15,057 bases of DNA from Lysobacteraceae bacterium (lineage in GTDB: Bacteria; Pseudomonadota; Gammaproteobacteria; Xanthomonadales; Xanthomonadaceae): NCBI GenBank assembly GCA_027483745.1, contig JAIXTZ010000153.1, positions 1-15,057 of the forward strand, in the 5' to 3' direction. The position numbers and the translations under genes were made by a program. The notes under the pieces were generated by a model. The model worked only from the letters and a program-made list of their open reading frames with translations. It had not been told where the DNA came from and made no database searches. Positions 1-7,491 of this stretch are shown one piece after another. Position 1 is the stretch's first letter; each line of letters begins with the position of its first letter.

Positions 1-630
1 GTGGCCTCGCTGTTCGAGCGCCGCGCGCCGGGCCTCGCGCACAACACGGCCGTGGTCTTCGACGCCGACGGCAGCTTCCGCGGCAAGTACCGGAAGATGC
101 ACATCCCCGACGACCCGGGCTTCAACGAGAAGTTCTACTTCACGCCCGGCGACCTCGGCTTCACCCCGATCGACACCTCGGTGGGCCGCCTCGGCGTGCT
201 CGTCTGCTGGGACCAGTGGTACCCGGAAGCCGCGCGCCTGATGGCGCTGGCCGGCGCGGACCTGCTGCTCTACCCGACCGCCATCGGCTGGGATCCGCGC
301 GACACCGACGCGGAGAAAGAACGCCAGCGCATGGCCTGGATCCTCTCGCACCGCGGCCACGCGGTGGCCAACGGCCTGCCGGTGCTCAGCTGCAACCGCA
401 CCGGTTTCGAAGCCTCCCCCATCGGCGGCCCCGGCATCGAGTTCTGGGGCTCGAGTGCGGTGTTCGGGCCGCAGGGCGAAGTGCTCGCCGAGGCCTCGCG
501 CGATGCCGCCGAGGTGTTGTTCTGCGACGTCGACCTTGCGCGCGGCGAAGCCGTGCGCCGCATCTGGCCCTTCCTGCGCGATCGCCGCATCGACGCCTAC
601 GGCGACCTCACCAAGCGTTTCCGCGATTGA
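1..630 (+). CDS. aguB: N-carbamoylputrescine amidase, 3' part (5' end outside window)
   Basis: Carbon-nitrogen hydrolase (nitrilase superfamily) that hydrolyses N-carbamoylputrescine to putrescine, CO2 and ammonia, the last step of the agmatine route to polyamines; cytoplasmic. 209 residues are visible. The family usually has about 290, so some 85 N-terminal residues, including the catalytic Glu, lie upstream. The GTG at base 1 is an internal Val codon, because the protein already starts in mid-domain. Of the Glu-Lys-Cys triad, the Lys (K32 of the visible part, in KYRKMHIPDD) and the nucleophile Cys (C69, in VCWDQWYPE) are seen. HIPDDPGF, the YPTAIG segment, and FWGSS followed by a WPFLRDRR C-terminus match AguB better than generic amidases. 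It ends 20 bases before the likely TraB-family start, so the two are probably co-transcribed. Assignment as AguB rather than another nitrilase is from remembered family motifs. Confidence 0.87.
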   Translation: MASLFERRAPGLAHNTAVVFDADGSFRGKYRKMHIPDDPGFNEKFYFTPGDLGFTPIDTSVGRLGVLVCWDQWYPEAARLMALAGADLLLYPTAIGWDPRDTDAEKERQRMAWILSHRGHAVANGLPVLSCNRTGFEASPIGGPGIEFWGSSAVFGPQGEVLAEASRDAAEVLFCDVDLARGEAVRRIWPFLRDRRIDAYGDLTKRFRD

Positions 631-650
631 ACGGCGCGAACGAGCCTGCA

Positions 651-1862
651 TTGAACGACACGACCCTGCCGGCCACGCTGGCCGACCAGCCGCTCGCCCA
701 CGTCGACCGCGACGGCGTCCGCTACACCCTGCTCGGCACCGCGCATGTCTCGAAGGAGAGCGTGGCCGCCGTCGAGACGGCGCTCGCCAGCGGGGCCTTC
801 GATGTCATCGCGGTCGAACTGGATCCGGCCCGGCATCGCGCGCTGACCGATCCGAACGCGCTGGCCAAGCTCGACCTCGTGCAGGCCATCAAGACCGGCA
901 AAGCCGGGCTGCTCGCGGCCAACCTCGCGTTGGCCGCCTACCAGCGCCGCCTCTCGGAGCAATTGGGCGTGGAGCCCGGTGCCGAGCTGAAGGCCGCCGC
1001 GGTTGGCGCCACCGCGCGGGGCTTGCCGATGGTGCTGATCGATCGCGATATCGGCCTGACCTTCAAGCGCGCCTGGGGCCGGCTAGGCTTCTGGAAGCGC
1101 TCGATGCTGGGCGCCGGCCTGTTCACCAGCCTGATCGTCGACGAGAAGGTGGAAGACGACGCCATCGAGAAGCTCAAGCAGGGCGACGTGCTGGAGGCGA
1201 GCTTCGCCGAGTTCGCCGGCCAGAGCCCCGAGCTGTACGAGGCGGTCATCGCCGAACGCGACCGCTACATGGCCGCCAAGCTGCGCGAGGCCGGCGCGGC
1301 ACATCCCGGCAAGCACGTGCTGGCCGTCGTCGGCGCAGGCCATCTGGCCGGCCTGAAGGCCGCGCTCGAATCGGGCACCGCCACGCCCGTCGCGCAGATC
1401 GCCGAACTCGAAGCCCTGCCCAAGGACGAGGGCCTCCCGTGGTTCACGATCATCCTCGTCGGCCTGCTGCTCGGCGGCTTCGCCTGGGGCTGGCACCAGG
1501 GCGGCATCGAAACCGGCGGCATGGTGCTGCTGCAGTGGGCGGCGATCACCGCGGCCGGCGGCGCGTTGGGCTGCCTCGCGGCCGGCGGGCACCCCCTAAG
1601 CGTTATCGCCGCGGCGCTGGCTTCGCCCATCACGCCGCTGCATCCGGCCTTGGGCTCGGGCACGGTGAGCGCACTGGTCGAAGCCTGGGTGCGGAAACCG
1701 GACTACGCCGATTTCCTCGCGCTGCGCGACGACACCCGGACGATCGGCGGATGGTGGAAGAACCGCGTGGCCCGCACCCTGCTGAATTTCTTCCTGACGT
1801 CGCTGGGCACCGCCTTGGCCGTCTGGGCAGCGGGCGCGGGGATGATCGCCAAGCTGCTCTGA
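651..1862 (+). CDS. TraB/PrgY-family membrane protein (TIKI/GumN-like superfamily)
   Basis: Predicted protein of about 403 residues. An N-terminal TraB domain carries the superfamily signatures GTAH (residues 29-32), the acidic VELD motif (E56) and GAGH (228-231). Three or four hydrophobic segments follow in the C-terminal third (about 265-285, 290-315, 370-400), so it is an integral membrane protein. The family includes enterococcal PrgY/TraB, which lowers peptide-pheromone output, and is distantly related to TIKI metalloproteases, ChaN and GumN. The proteobacterial members have no settled role; I infer a membrane peptidase-like function only. Start: the reading frame is open far upstream but shadows aguB there. 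TTG at 651 is preferred; TTG at 627, which overlaps the aguB stop as TTGA, is the alternative and adds 8 residues. Neither has a strong Shine-Dalgarno sequence, which fits translational coupling to aguB. Confidence 0.82.
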   Translation: MNDTTLPATLADQPLAHVDRDGVRYTLLGTAHVSKESVAAVETALASGAFDVIAVELDPARHRALTDPNALAKLDLVQAIKTGKAGLLAANLALAAYQRRLSEQLGVEPGAELKAAAVGATARGLPMVLIDRDIGLTFKRAWGRLGFWKRSMLGAGLFTSLIVDEKVEDDAIEKLKQGDVLEASFAEFAGQSPELYEAVIAERDRYMAAKLREAGAAHPGKHVLAVVGAGHLAGLKAALESGTATPVAQIAELEALPKDEGLPWFTIILVGLLLGGFAWGWHQGGIETGGMVLLQWAAITAAGGALGCLAAGGHPLSVIAAALASPITPLHPALGSGTVSALVEAWVRKPDYADFLALRDDTRTIGGWWKNRVARTLLNFFLTSLGTALAVWAAGAGMIAKLL

Positions 1863-1916
1863 GCGGGGCGAACGCCTGTCCGCGCGGCGGCGCATGAGTT
1901 CGACACCGGAAGTGAT

Positions 1917-1983
1917 TTGACGGCTCGACGACGCTGCGCTCCACTCGGGAGCCCGCCCTTCGAGTGCTGCTGGTGTCCGAGCC
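1917..1983 (+). promoter_or_regulatory. proB 5' region with competing hairpins over the ribosome-binding site
   Basis: The 101-base gap before proB contains the ribosome-binding site GGGAG (1947-1951), 12 bases before GTG 1964. GCTCC (1938-1942) can pair with GGAGC (1948-1952) and hide that site. Alternatively CACTCG (1942-1947) can pair with CGAGTG (1961-1966), which holds the start codon while leaving the binding site in the loop. An outer stem GGCTCG (1922-1927)/CGAGCC (1978-1983) is compatible with either. GGCTC (1922-1926) can also pair with GAGCC (1949-1953). TTGACG at 1917-1922 resembles a -35 box, but no convincing -10 follows. Regulatory meaning is inference; chance pairing is common at this G+C content. 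Confidence 0.35.
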
Positions 1984-3088
1984 CGTTGCCCTGCCCCGCT
2001 GGAAACGTGCCGTCCTCAAGGTCGGCAGCAACCTGATCGCGCCGGGCGGCCAGCGCCTGTCCACGCGCCATCTGTTGTCCATCGCCCGCTTCATCGCCGA
2101 AGCCCGCGCCGACGGCCGCGAAGTGGTGCTCGTCTCATCGGGCGCCGTCGCCGCGGGGCGCGCGCTGCTGGGCGGTCTCGACGCCTCGGCCCTGCCGGCC
2201 AAACAGGCACTCGCCGCCATCGGCCAGCCGCGCATGGTCGAGGCCTGGGCGCGGTTGCTCGACGTGCCCTGCGCGCAGGTGCTGCTCGCCTTCGACGACC
2301 TGCAGAACCGGCGACGCTTCGTCAACGCCAAGAACACGCTGCGCGAACTACTGCGCGCCGGCGCGCTGCCGATCATCAACGAGAACGATTCGGTGGCCGT
2401 CGACGAACTGCGCCTCGGCGACAACGACAACCTCGCGGCCCACGTGGCCGTGCTGGTCGAGGCCGACCTGTTGGTCATCCTCTCGGACATCGACGGCCTC
2501 TACGACGCCGACCCGCGCAAGGTGCACGAGGCAACGCGCATCGCGCGCGTGGCCGCCATCGACGACGCCGTGTTCGCACTGGCTGGCGGCGCCGGCTCGG
2601 CGGTCGGCACTGGCGGCATGCGCACCAAGCTGGAAGCTGCCGCGAAAGCCACCGCTCGCGGCATTCCGACGGTGATCGCGCACGGTGGGAAGGCGGAAGC
2701 GCTCGAAGCCCTCGGCCGCGGCGGGTGTCCGGGCACCTTGTTCGAGCCCACGGCGACCCCGGCCAGCGCCAAGGACCACTGGATGCGCCACGCGCTGGCC
2801 AGCCAAGGCCAACTGCGCGTGGACGCCGGCGCCCGCAAGGCGCTGGTCGAGCGTGGCGCCTCCCTGTTGCCGCCCGGCGTGCGCGCGGTCGAGGGCGCGT
2901 TCCGCGCCGGCGATGCCGTCGAAATCCTCGTGGACGGCGAGGCGCGCGCCTTCGCCAAGGGCATTGCCCAGTACGACGCCAGCGAATTGCGCCGCGTGCT
3001 GGGCAAGCCAAGCGCCGAACTGCCGGCCCTGCTCGGCTACGAAGGCCCCGAGACCGTGATCCACCGCGACGACCTGGTGCTGCTGTGA
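1964..3088 (+). CDS. proB: Glutamate 5-kinase
   Basis: Phosphorylates L-glutamate with ATP to gamma-glutamyl phosphate, the committed and usually proline-inhibited step of proline synthesis; cytoplasmic. At 374 residues it is close to E. coli ProB (367). The amino-acid kinase domain (about 1-265) shows LKVGSNLI near the N-terminus for phosphate binding, SSGAVAAGR, INENDSVA, GDNDNLAA (D153-N156 region, glutamate/Mg site) and a GTGGM-K segment. The remaining 100 or so residues form the PUA domain typical of long ProB forms. Start GTG 1964 is chosen because GGGAG lies 12 bases upstream; GTG 1973, three codons in, is possible. Its TGA overlaps the proA start (GTGA), so the two enzymes are translationally coupled, which fits handing on of the labile acyl phosphate. 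No proC is nearby. Confidence 0.96.
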   Translation: MLLVSEPVALPRWKRAVLKVGSNLIAPGGQRLSTRHLLSIARFIAEARADGREVVLVSSGAVAAGRALLGGLDASALPAKQALAAIGQPRMVEAWARLLDVPCAQVLLAFDDLQNRRRFVNAKNTLRELLRAGALPIINENDSVAVDELRLGDNDNLAAHVAVLVEADLLVILSDIDGLYDADPRKVHEATRIARVAAIDDAVFALAGGAGSAVGTGGMRTKLEAAAKATARGIPTVIAHGGKAEALEALGRGGCPGTLFEPTATPASAKDHWMRHALASQGQLRVDAGARKALVERGASLLPPGVRAVEGAFRAGDAVEILVDGEARAFAKGIAQYDASELRRVLGKPSAELPALLGYEGPETVIHRDDLVLL

Positions 3089-4356
3089 ACCACGACGACA
3101 TCGCCTTGATCCGCCGCTGCGCCGAAGCCTCGCGCGCCGCCGCGCGCCGCTTGGCCGCCAGCGATGCGCGCACCCGGAGCGCGGCCCTCGACGCCATCGC
3201 GCTAGCGCTCGAAGCCCGCGAGAGCGAGGTGCTCGCTGCCAACGCCCGGGATGTCGAAGCCGCCGCCGCGGCCGGCCTGTCGGCCGCCATGCAGGATCGC
3301 CTTCGGCTCGACCCCGTCCGCTTCGCCGCGCTGGTAGGTGCCGTGCGCGCGGTGAATGCGCTGCCGGACCCGCTGGGTGGGATCGAGTGGCAGGCGCCTC
3401 GCGCCGATGGCCTCGAAATCGGCCGCCTGCGCGCCCCCTTGGGCGCGATAGCAATGATCTACGAATCGCGCCCCAACGTAACCGTCGACGCCGCGGTGCT
3501 TTGCCTGAAGTCGGGCAACGCCTGCGTGCTGCGCGGCGGTCGCGAGGCCGCGCACAGCAATGCCGCGCTGATCGCCGCCGTGCAGGCGGGCCTGCAAGCC
3601 GTCGGCTTGCCGGTCGATGCCGCGGTGCTCGTCCCGGTGTTCGAGCGCGCCGCCATCGCCGAGTTGCTGAAGCACGACGACTGCCTCGCCCTGGTGATCC
3701 CTCGCGGCGGCGAGGGCTTGATCCGCCACGTCGCCGATGTGAGCCGCGTGCCGGTCATCCGCCACTACAAGGGCGTCTGCCATCTCTACGTGGAAGCCAG
3801 TGCCGACCTCGATGCCGCGCTGCGCCTCGCCATCGACGGCAAGTGCGCGCGGCCATCGGCCTGCAACGCCCTTGAGACGCTGCTGGTGGACGCCAGCGTG
3901 GCGGACGCTTTCCTGCCATGCGTTGGCGAGGCGCTTCGCGCTCGCGGTGTCAGGCTGCGCGCCTGCCCACGCGCCCAGCCGCAACTGGCCGGTGCCGAGG
4001 CCGCGACGCCCGACGACTGGGATGCCGAATACCTCGATCTCGTTCTCGCCGTGAAGGTGGTCGACGGCTTCGACGATGCCCTCGCGCACATCGCCGCCCA
4101 CGGCTCACAGCACACCGAGGCCATCGCCACGCACGACGATGCGCTGGCGGCCCGCTTCCAGCGCGAAGTGGACGCCTCGGCGGTAATGGCGAACGCGTCG
4201 ACGCGCTTCAACGACGGCGGCGAGCTGGGCTTGGGCGCCGAGATCGGCATCTCGACGACCAAGCTGCACGCCTATGGCCCAATGGGCCTCGAATCGCTGA
4301 CCAGCCTCAAGTGGGTGGTCCGCGGCGCCGGGCACACCCGCGCACCGGTGACCTGA
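3085..4356 (+). CDS. proA: Gamma-glutamyl phosphate reductase (glutamate-5-semialdehyde dehydrogenase)
   Basis: NADPH-dependent reduction of gamma-glutamyl phosphate to glutamate-5-semialdehyde, which cyclises spontaneously to pyrroline-5-carboxylate; second step of proline synthesis. It has 423 residues, against 417 in E. coli, and is an aldehyde-dehydrogenase-fold protein. Visible signatures: MIYESRPNVT (124-133), LKSGNACVLRGG, the family-specific HYKGVCH segment, the catalytic Cys in PSACNALE (C260), and TRFNDGG and LGLGAEIGIST near the C-terminus. The frame is open upstream into proB, but similarity begins at GTG 3085, whose GTGA overlap with the proB stop is the obvious coupled start. 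No independent promoter or terminator lies between the genes. The stop falls in an inverted repeat facing the convergent efflux operon. Confidence 0.96.
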   Translation: MNHDDIALIRRCAEASRAAARRLAASDARTRSAALDAIALALEARESEVLAANARDVEAAAAAGLSAAMQDRLRLDPVRFAALVGAVRAVNALPDPLGGIEWQAPRADGLEIGRLRAPLGAIAMIYESRPNVTVDAAVLCLKSGNACVLRGGREAAHSNAALIAAVQAGLQAVGLPVDAAVLVPVFERAAIAELLKHDDCLALVIPRGGEGLIRHVADVSRVPVIRHYKGVCHLYVEASADLDAALRLAIDGKCARPSACNALETLLVDASVADAFLPCVGEALRARGVRLRACPRAQPQLAGAEAATPDDWDAEYLDLVLAVKVVDGFDDALAHIAAHGSQHTEAIATHDDALAARFQREVDASAVMANASTRFNDGGELGLGAEIGISTTKLHAYGPMGLESLTSLKWVVRGAGHTRAPVT

Positions 4357-4390
4357 GGCGGGCCCCGGGGGGCCCGAATCCGCCCCTCAG
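4353..4390. terminator. Bidirectional terminator-like inverted repeat between convergent stops
   Basis: The core stem CGGGCC (4359-4364)/GGCCCG (4371-4376) gains one more C-G pair (4365/4370) and has a four-base loop. Outside it, CTGAGG (4353-4358) pairs with CCTCAG (4385-4390). The stop codons of proA (TGA 4354-4356) and of the RND gene on the other strand (TGA, complement of 4387-4389) therefore lie in opposite arms. No T-run follows on either strand, so termination may be Rho-assisted or inefficient. The gap between the genes is only 30 bases, so any shared transcription stop must be here. Confidence 0.55.
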
Positions 4391-7300
4391 TGCGCGGCGC
4401 CGATCTCGCGGACGCCGGCCCACTCGCGGGCCCGACGGAACGCGGCGCCGCTCCAGTTCCCGAGGTCGTCCAGGATCGCGTAGATCGTCGGCAGGAACAC
4501 CAGGCTAACGACCGTCGAGAAGATCAGGCCGCCGACAATGGCACGCGCCATCGGGTAGTAGCCTGGGCCGTCGCCGCCGATCTGCGCACCGCCGAGCGTC
4601 AGTGGAATCATGCCGAGGATGGTGGTGCCCATCGTCATCAGGATCGGCCGCAATCGCTCGCGACTGCCCTCCACCAGCGCATCGAGCCGGCTGTAGCCCT
4701 CGCGCCGGAGATTGTTGATGTGCTCGACCATCACGATGCCGTTGTTCACCACGACGCCCATGAGCACCAAGATCCCAATGGCGGCCATGATGGTGAATGT
4801 GGTGTCCGTGATCACGAAGAACCAGAACACGCCAAACGCCGAGAACACGATGCTGCTCATGATGGCCAAGGGATACAGCATCGACTCGAACAGGGCGGCC
4901 ATGATGATGAAGATCATCAGGATAGCGATCAGCGTGTTGAAGGCCATCTGCGCGCCGGCCTCGTCATTGCGCTGGAAGTCGCCACCGAAGCTGAAGCCGT
5001 AACCGGGCGGGAACGTGACCTTCGACAACACATCCGTCATCGCCTTGCGGGCGTCTTCGTTCGTCATCTCATCGCCGAGGTTGGCGGCGATGTTCAGCGA
5101 GGTCCGGCGGTTCTGGCGATTGATCTGGCCCGCGCCGCGCTCGATGTCCACGTCAACCATGGAGAGCAGCGGTACGCGGCTGCCATCCGGGCGGGTCAGC
5201 TGCAGCGACTGCAGGTCCTGCACACGGAACTCTTCAGCACCGGCGAAACGGGCCCAGACCGGGACTTCCTCGCCATCGCCGCGGAATTCACGCAGTGGCG
5301 TGCCGCGCAGCGCGATGCCGATGTACTGCGCCACCTCCTGTGCGGAAAAGCCATAGGCCGCAGCGCGATCACGGTCAACGCTGACGCGGATCTCGCTGGT
5401 CTCGTCGCCGGTGTCGATGCGGACATCACGCAGCTCCGGACGGCGGGCCAGCACCGGCACGATCTGCTCGGCCAGCACCATCAGCTCCTCGTTCGAATCG
5501 CCGTTGAGCGAAACGCGCACGCCCTCGTTCTGCCCGCCGCCGCCGCCGCCACCGCCCGGGCCACCGCCGCCCTCGATGCCGATCTCGGCCAGGGCGGATT
5601 TCGGCAGAACCTTCCGGATCTGCTCCTGGATCTCCTCGGTCGGGATCAGGTCGCCTTCCGACTTCAGCGTCACGTCGATGCCGCCCCAACCCCGTTCGCT
5701 GTAGACGGTGTAGACCTGCTCGATCTGGAACTTCTCGCGATTCGCGTCCAGCACCTGCTCGACCTTCAGCATCTCGCCGAGCATCTCGTCGAGGCTATAG
5801 GAACCGCGCCAATCGAAGTAGATGTCGATCTCGCGGCCCGCATCGTTCTTGAACATGTCGAACTTCATCATTCCGGTCGCTGCCGGGACGATGCTGATAA
5901 CGACGATCAGGATGATGCCGAACACCGACCAGCCGCGATGCTCAAGGGACCAGCGCAGGCCGCTCGCATAGCGGCTCGTCAGCCAGGCCACGAAACCCTT
6001 GCCCGTCCCGAAACCGGGAGGCATGGCGACGTGCGCGGACAGCATTGGAATCAGGCTCACCGCCACCAGCCACGAGGCCAGCAAGGAGATCGTGATCGTT
6101 GCGGCGACCTGCCCGAGGAAGATGCTGATCTGGTTGACCGCCCCGAACAGATTGGGAACGAAAACAATGATGCTGGTGAGCGTGCCGGCGGTGATCGCCA
6201 GCTGCACGCTGCGCGTCCCTTCGATGGCGCATCGGTACGGGTCGTTCGGATACTTCTCGCGATACTGGTAGATGCTCTCCACCACCACCACCGCGTTGTC
6301 CACCAGCATGCCGAGGCCGAGCAGCAGCCCCATCATCGTGAGGATGTTCAGCGTCAGGCCCATGAAGTACATGATGCCCAGCGTCATCACGATGCAGACC
6401 GGGATGGCCAGCGTCACCATCAGGGTGCTGGGCCAGTGGCGCAGGAAGTAGAACAGGATGACGATCGAGAGCAGGCAACCGACGATTCCGCCTTCCGTCA
6501 GCTCGAAGATCGAGCTCTTCACGCTCTCGGCCTGGTCGTCGGCGATCAGCACCTGGATGCCGCGAAGCTCCGGGGCCTTCTCGATCTCACGCATCTCGCG
6601 CAGGACGTCGCGCGACATCTGCACGAGGTTCGCATCAGCTTCGCGCTGGATATCGATGCCGACCGCGGGACGGCCATCGAGGCGCCGGCCGAAATCGGAA
6701 CGCTGCGGCTTGAGCACCACGTTGGCGATGTCCGAGAGCTTGAGCCCCTGGTCGTTCAGCACCAGGTTGCGCAACTCGTCGAGATCGCGGATCTCGCCCA
6801 CCGGCTGGACGCGGATCCGGCGGGCGCCGTCGTCGATGTTGCCGGCGGAGACGGAGAAATTGACCGCCCGGAGCCGCATCGCCAAGTCGTTGAGCGCGAC
6901 GTTGTGGGCGCCGAGGCGGACGGGGTCGATCGCCACTTCGACTTCCGGCGGCTCGACGCCAATGATGTCGACGCGGGCGACGCCGGGGATGCGCTCGATG
7001 CGGCGCTTGAACAGGCGCTCCAGCATCGCGTACTCGTTGCGCAAGTCGCGATCGCTGGTGAAGCGCAGGCGCAGCACCGGCTCGTCCGTCGTCGAGAACT
7101 TCATGACGAAGTAGCGCTGGAAATCGTCCGGCAGGTCGGAGCGGATCGCATCGATGCGATCCCGCGCCTCGCTCGCGGCGATGTTGGTGTCGCGGGCCCA
7201 GTCGTCGAACTCGATGAAAATGCCGCCGCCGTCGCCGCGGGCGTTCGAGTACATGTTCTTGACGCCGGACAGCGTCGCCAGCGCCTCCTCGGCGGGCCGG

Positions 7301-7491
7301 ACGATGGTCCGTTCGACTTCTTCCGGCGAAGCGCCGGCATACGGCAATTCGATGTAGATGAAGGGCGCCGTCAGAGCCGGAAACTGTTCCAACGGAAGCT
7401 TGAACGCGGCGATCAGGCCCAACACCATCAAGGAGATGTAGAACATGATCGCCGTCACCGGACGGCGCAGGCTGATCTCCGCGAGGCTCAT
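4387..7491 (-). CDS. RND efflux permease 2 (HAE1-like) with altered proton relay
   Basis: Inner-membrane permease of the Resistance-Nodulation-Division superfamily; 1034 residues, the normal size (AcrB 1049). It has TM1 at about 10-30, a first periplasmic porter/docking block, TM2-6, a second periplasmic block, TM7-12 and the RLRPILMT motif after TM10. Two relay positions differ from AcrB. TM4 reads LVDNAVVVVE, so D398 is kept but N399 stands where AcrB has D408. TM10 reads VVVNNGIVMVE, so N916 stands where AcrB has K940. A GGGG-P-GGGGGGGG tract (641-653) followed by QN aligns with the AcrB switch loop. Start ATG 7491 gives the usual MSLAEISLRRP N-terminus, overlaps the upstream stop (ATGA) and has GGAGAG eight bases upstream; the longer open frame to 7560 is rejected. 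It is the last gene of the efflux operon. Substrate is unknown. It may be a heteromer partner of permease 1. Confidence 0.93.
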   Translation of the reverse strand: MSLAEISLRRPVTAIMFYISLMVLGLIAAFKLPLEQFPALTAPFIYIELPYAGASPEEVERTIVRPAEEALATLSGVKNMYSNARGDGGGIFIEFDDWARDTNIAASEARDRIDAIRSDLPDDFQRYFVMKFSTTDEPVLRLRFTSDRDLRNEYAMLERLFKRRIERIPGVARVDIIGVEPPEVEVAIDPVRLGAHNVALNDLAMRLRAVNFSVSAGNIDDGARRIRVQPVGEIRDLDELRNLVLNDQGLKLSDIANVVLKPQRSDFGRRLDGRPAVGIDIQREADANLVQMSRDVLREMREIEKAPELRGIQVLIADDQAESVKSSIFELTEGGIVGCLLSIVILFYFLRHWPSTLMVTLAIPVCIVMTLGIMYFMGLTLNILTMMGLLLGLGMLVDNAVVVVESIYQYREKYPNDPYRCAIEGTRSVQLAITAGTLTSIIVFVPNLFGAVNQISIFLGQVAATITISLLASWLVAVSLIPMLSAHVAMPPGFGTGKGFVAWLTSRYASGLRWSLEHRGWSVFGIILIVVISIVPAATGMMKFDMFKNDAGREIDIYFDWRGSYSLDEMLGEMLKVEQVLDANREKFQIEQVYTVYSERGWGGIDVTLKSEGDLIPTEEIQEQIRKVLPKSALAEIGIEGGGGPGGGGGGGGQNEGVRVSLNGDSNEELMVLAEQIVPVLARRPELRDVRIDTGDETSEIRVSVDRDRAAAYGFSAQEVAQYIGIALRGTPLREFRGDGEEVPVWARFAGAEEFRVQDLQSLQLTRPDGSRVPLLSMVDVDIERGAGQINRQNRRTSLNIAANLGDEMTNEDARKAMTDVLSKVTFPPGYGFSFGGDFQRNDEAGAQMAFNTLIAILMIFIIMAALFESMLYPLAIMSSIVFSAFGVFWFFVITDTTFTIMAAIGILVLMGVVVNNGIVMVEHINNLRREGYSRLDALVEGSRERLRPILMTMGTTILGMIPLTLGGAQIGGDGPGYYPMARAIVGGLIFSTVVSLVFLPTIYAILDDLGNWSGAAFRRAREWAGVREIGAAH

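Noticed and set aside
1..3. GTG at base 1 as a real aguB start
   Set aside because: The protein begins in mid-domain, with the catalytic Glu region missing; the window edge simply cuts the gene.
216..650. Upstream extension of the TraB-family frame
   Set aside because: This part is Arg/Pro/Ala-rich frame-shadow of aguB, and family similarity begins after about 651.
2725..3084. Upstream extension of the proA frame
   Set aside because: It overlaps the proB PUA domain and reads as an Arg-rich shadow; ProA similarity begins at GTG 3085.
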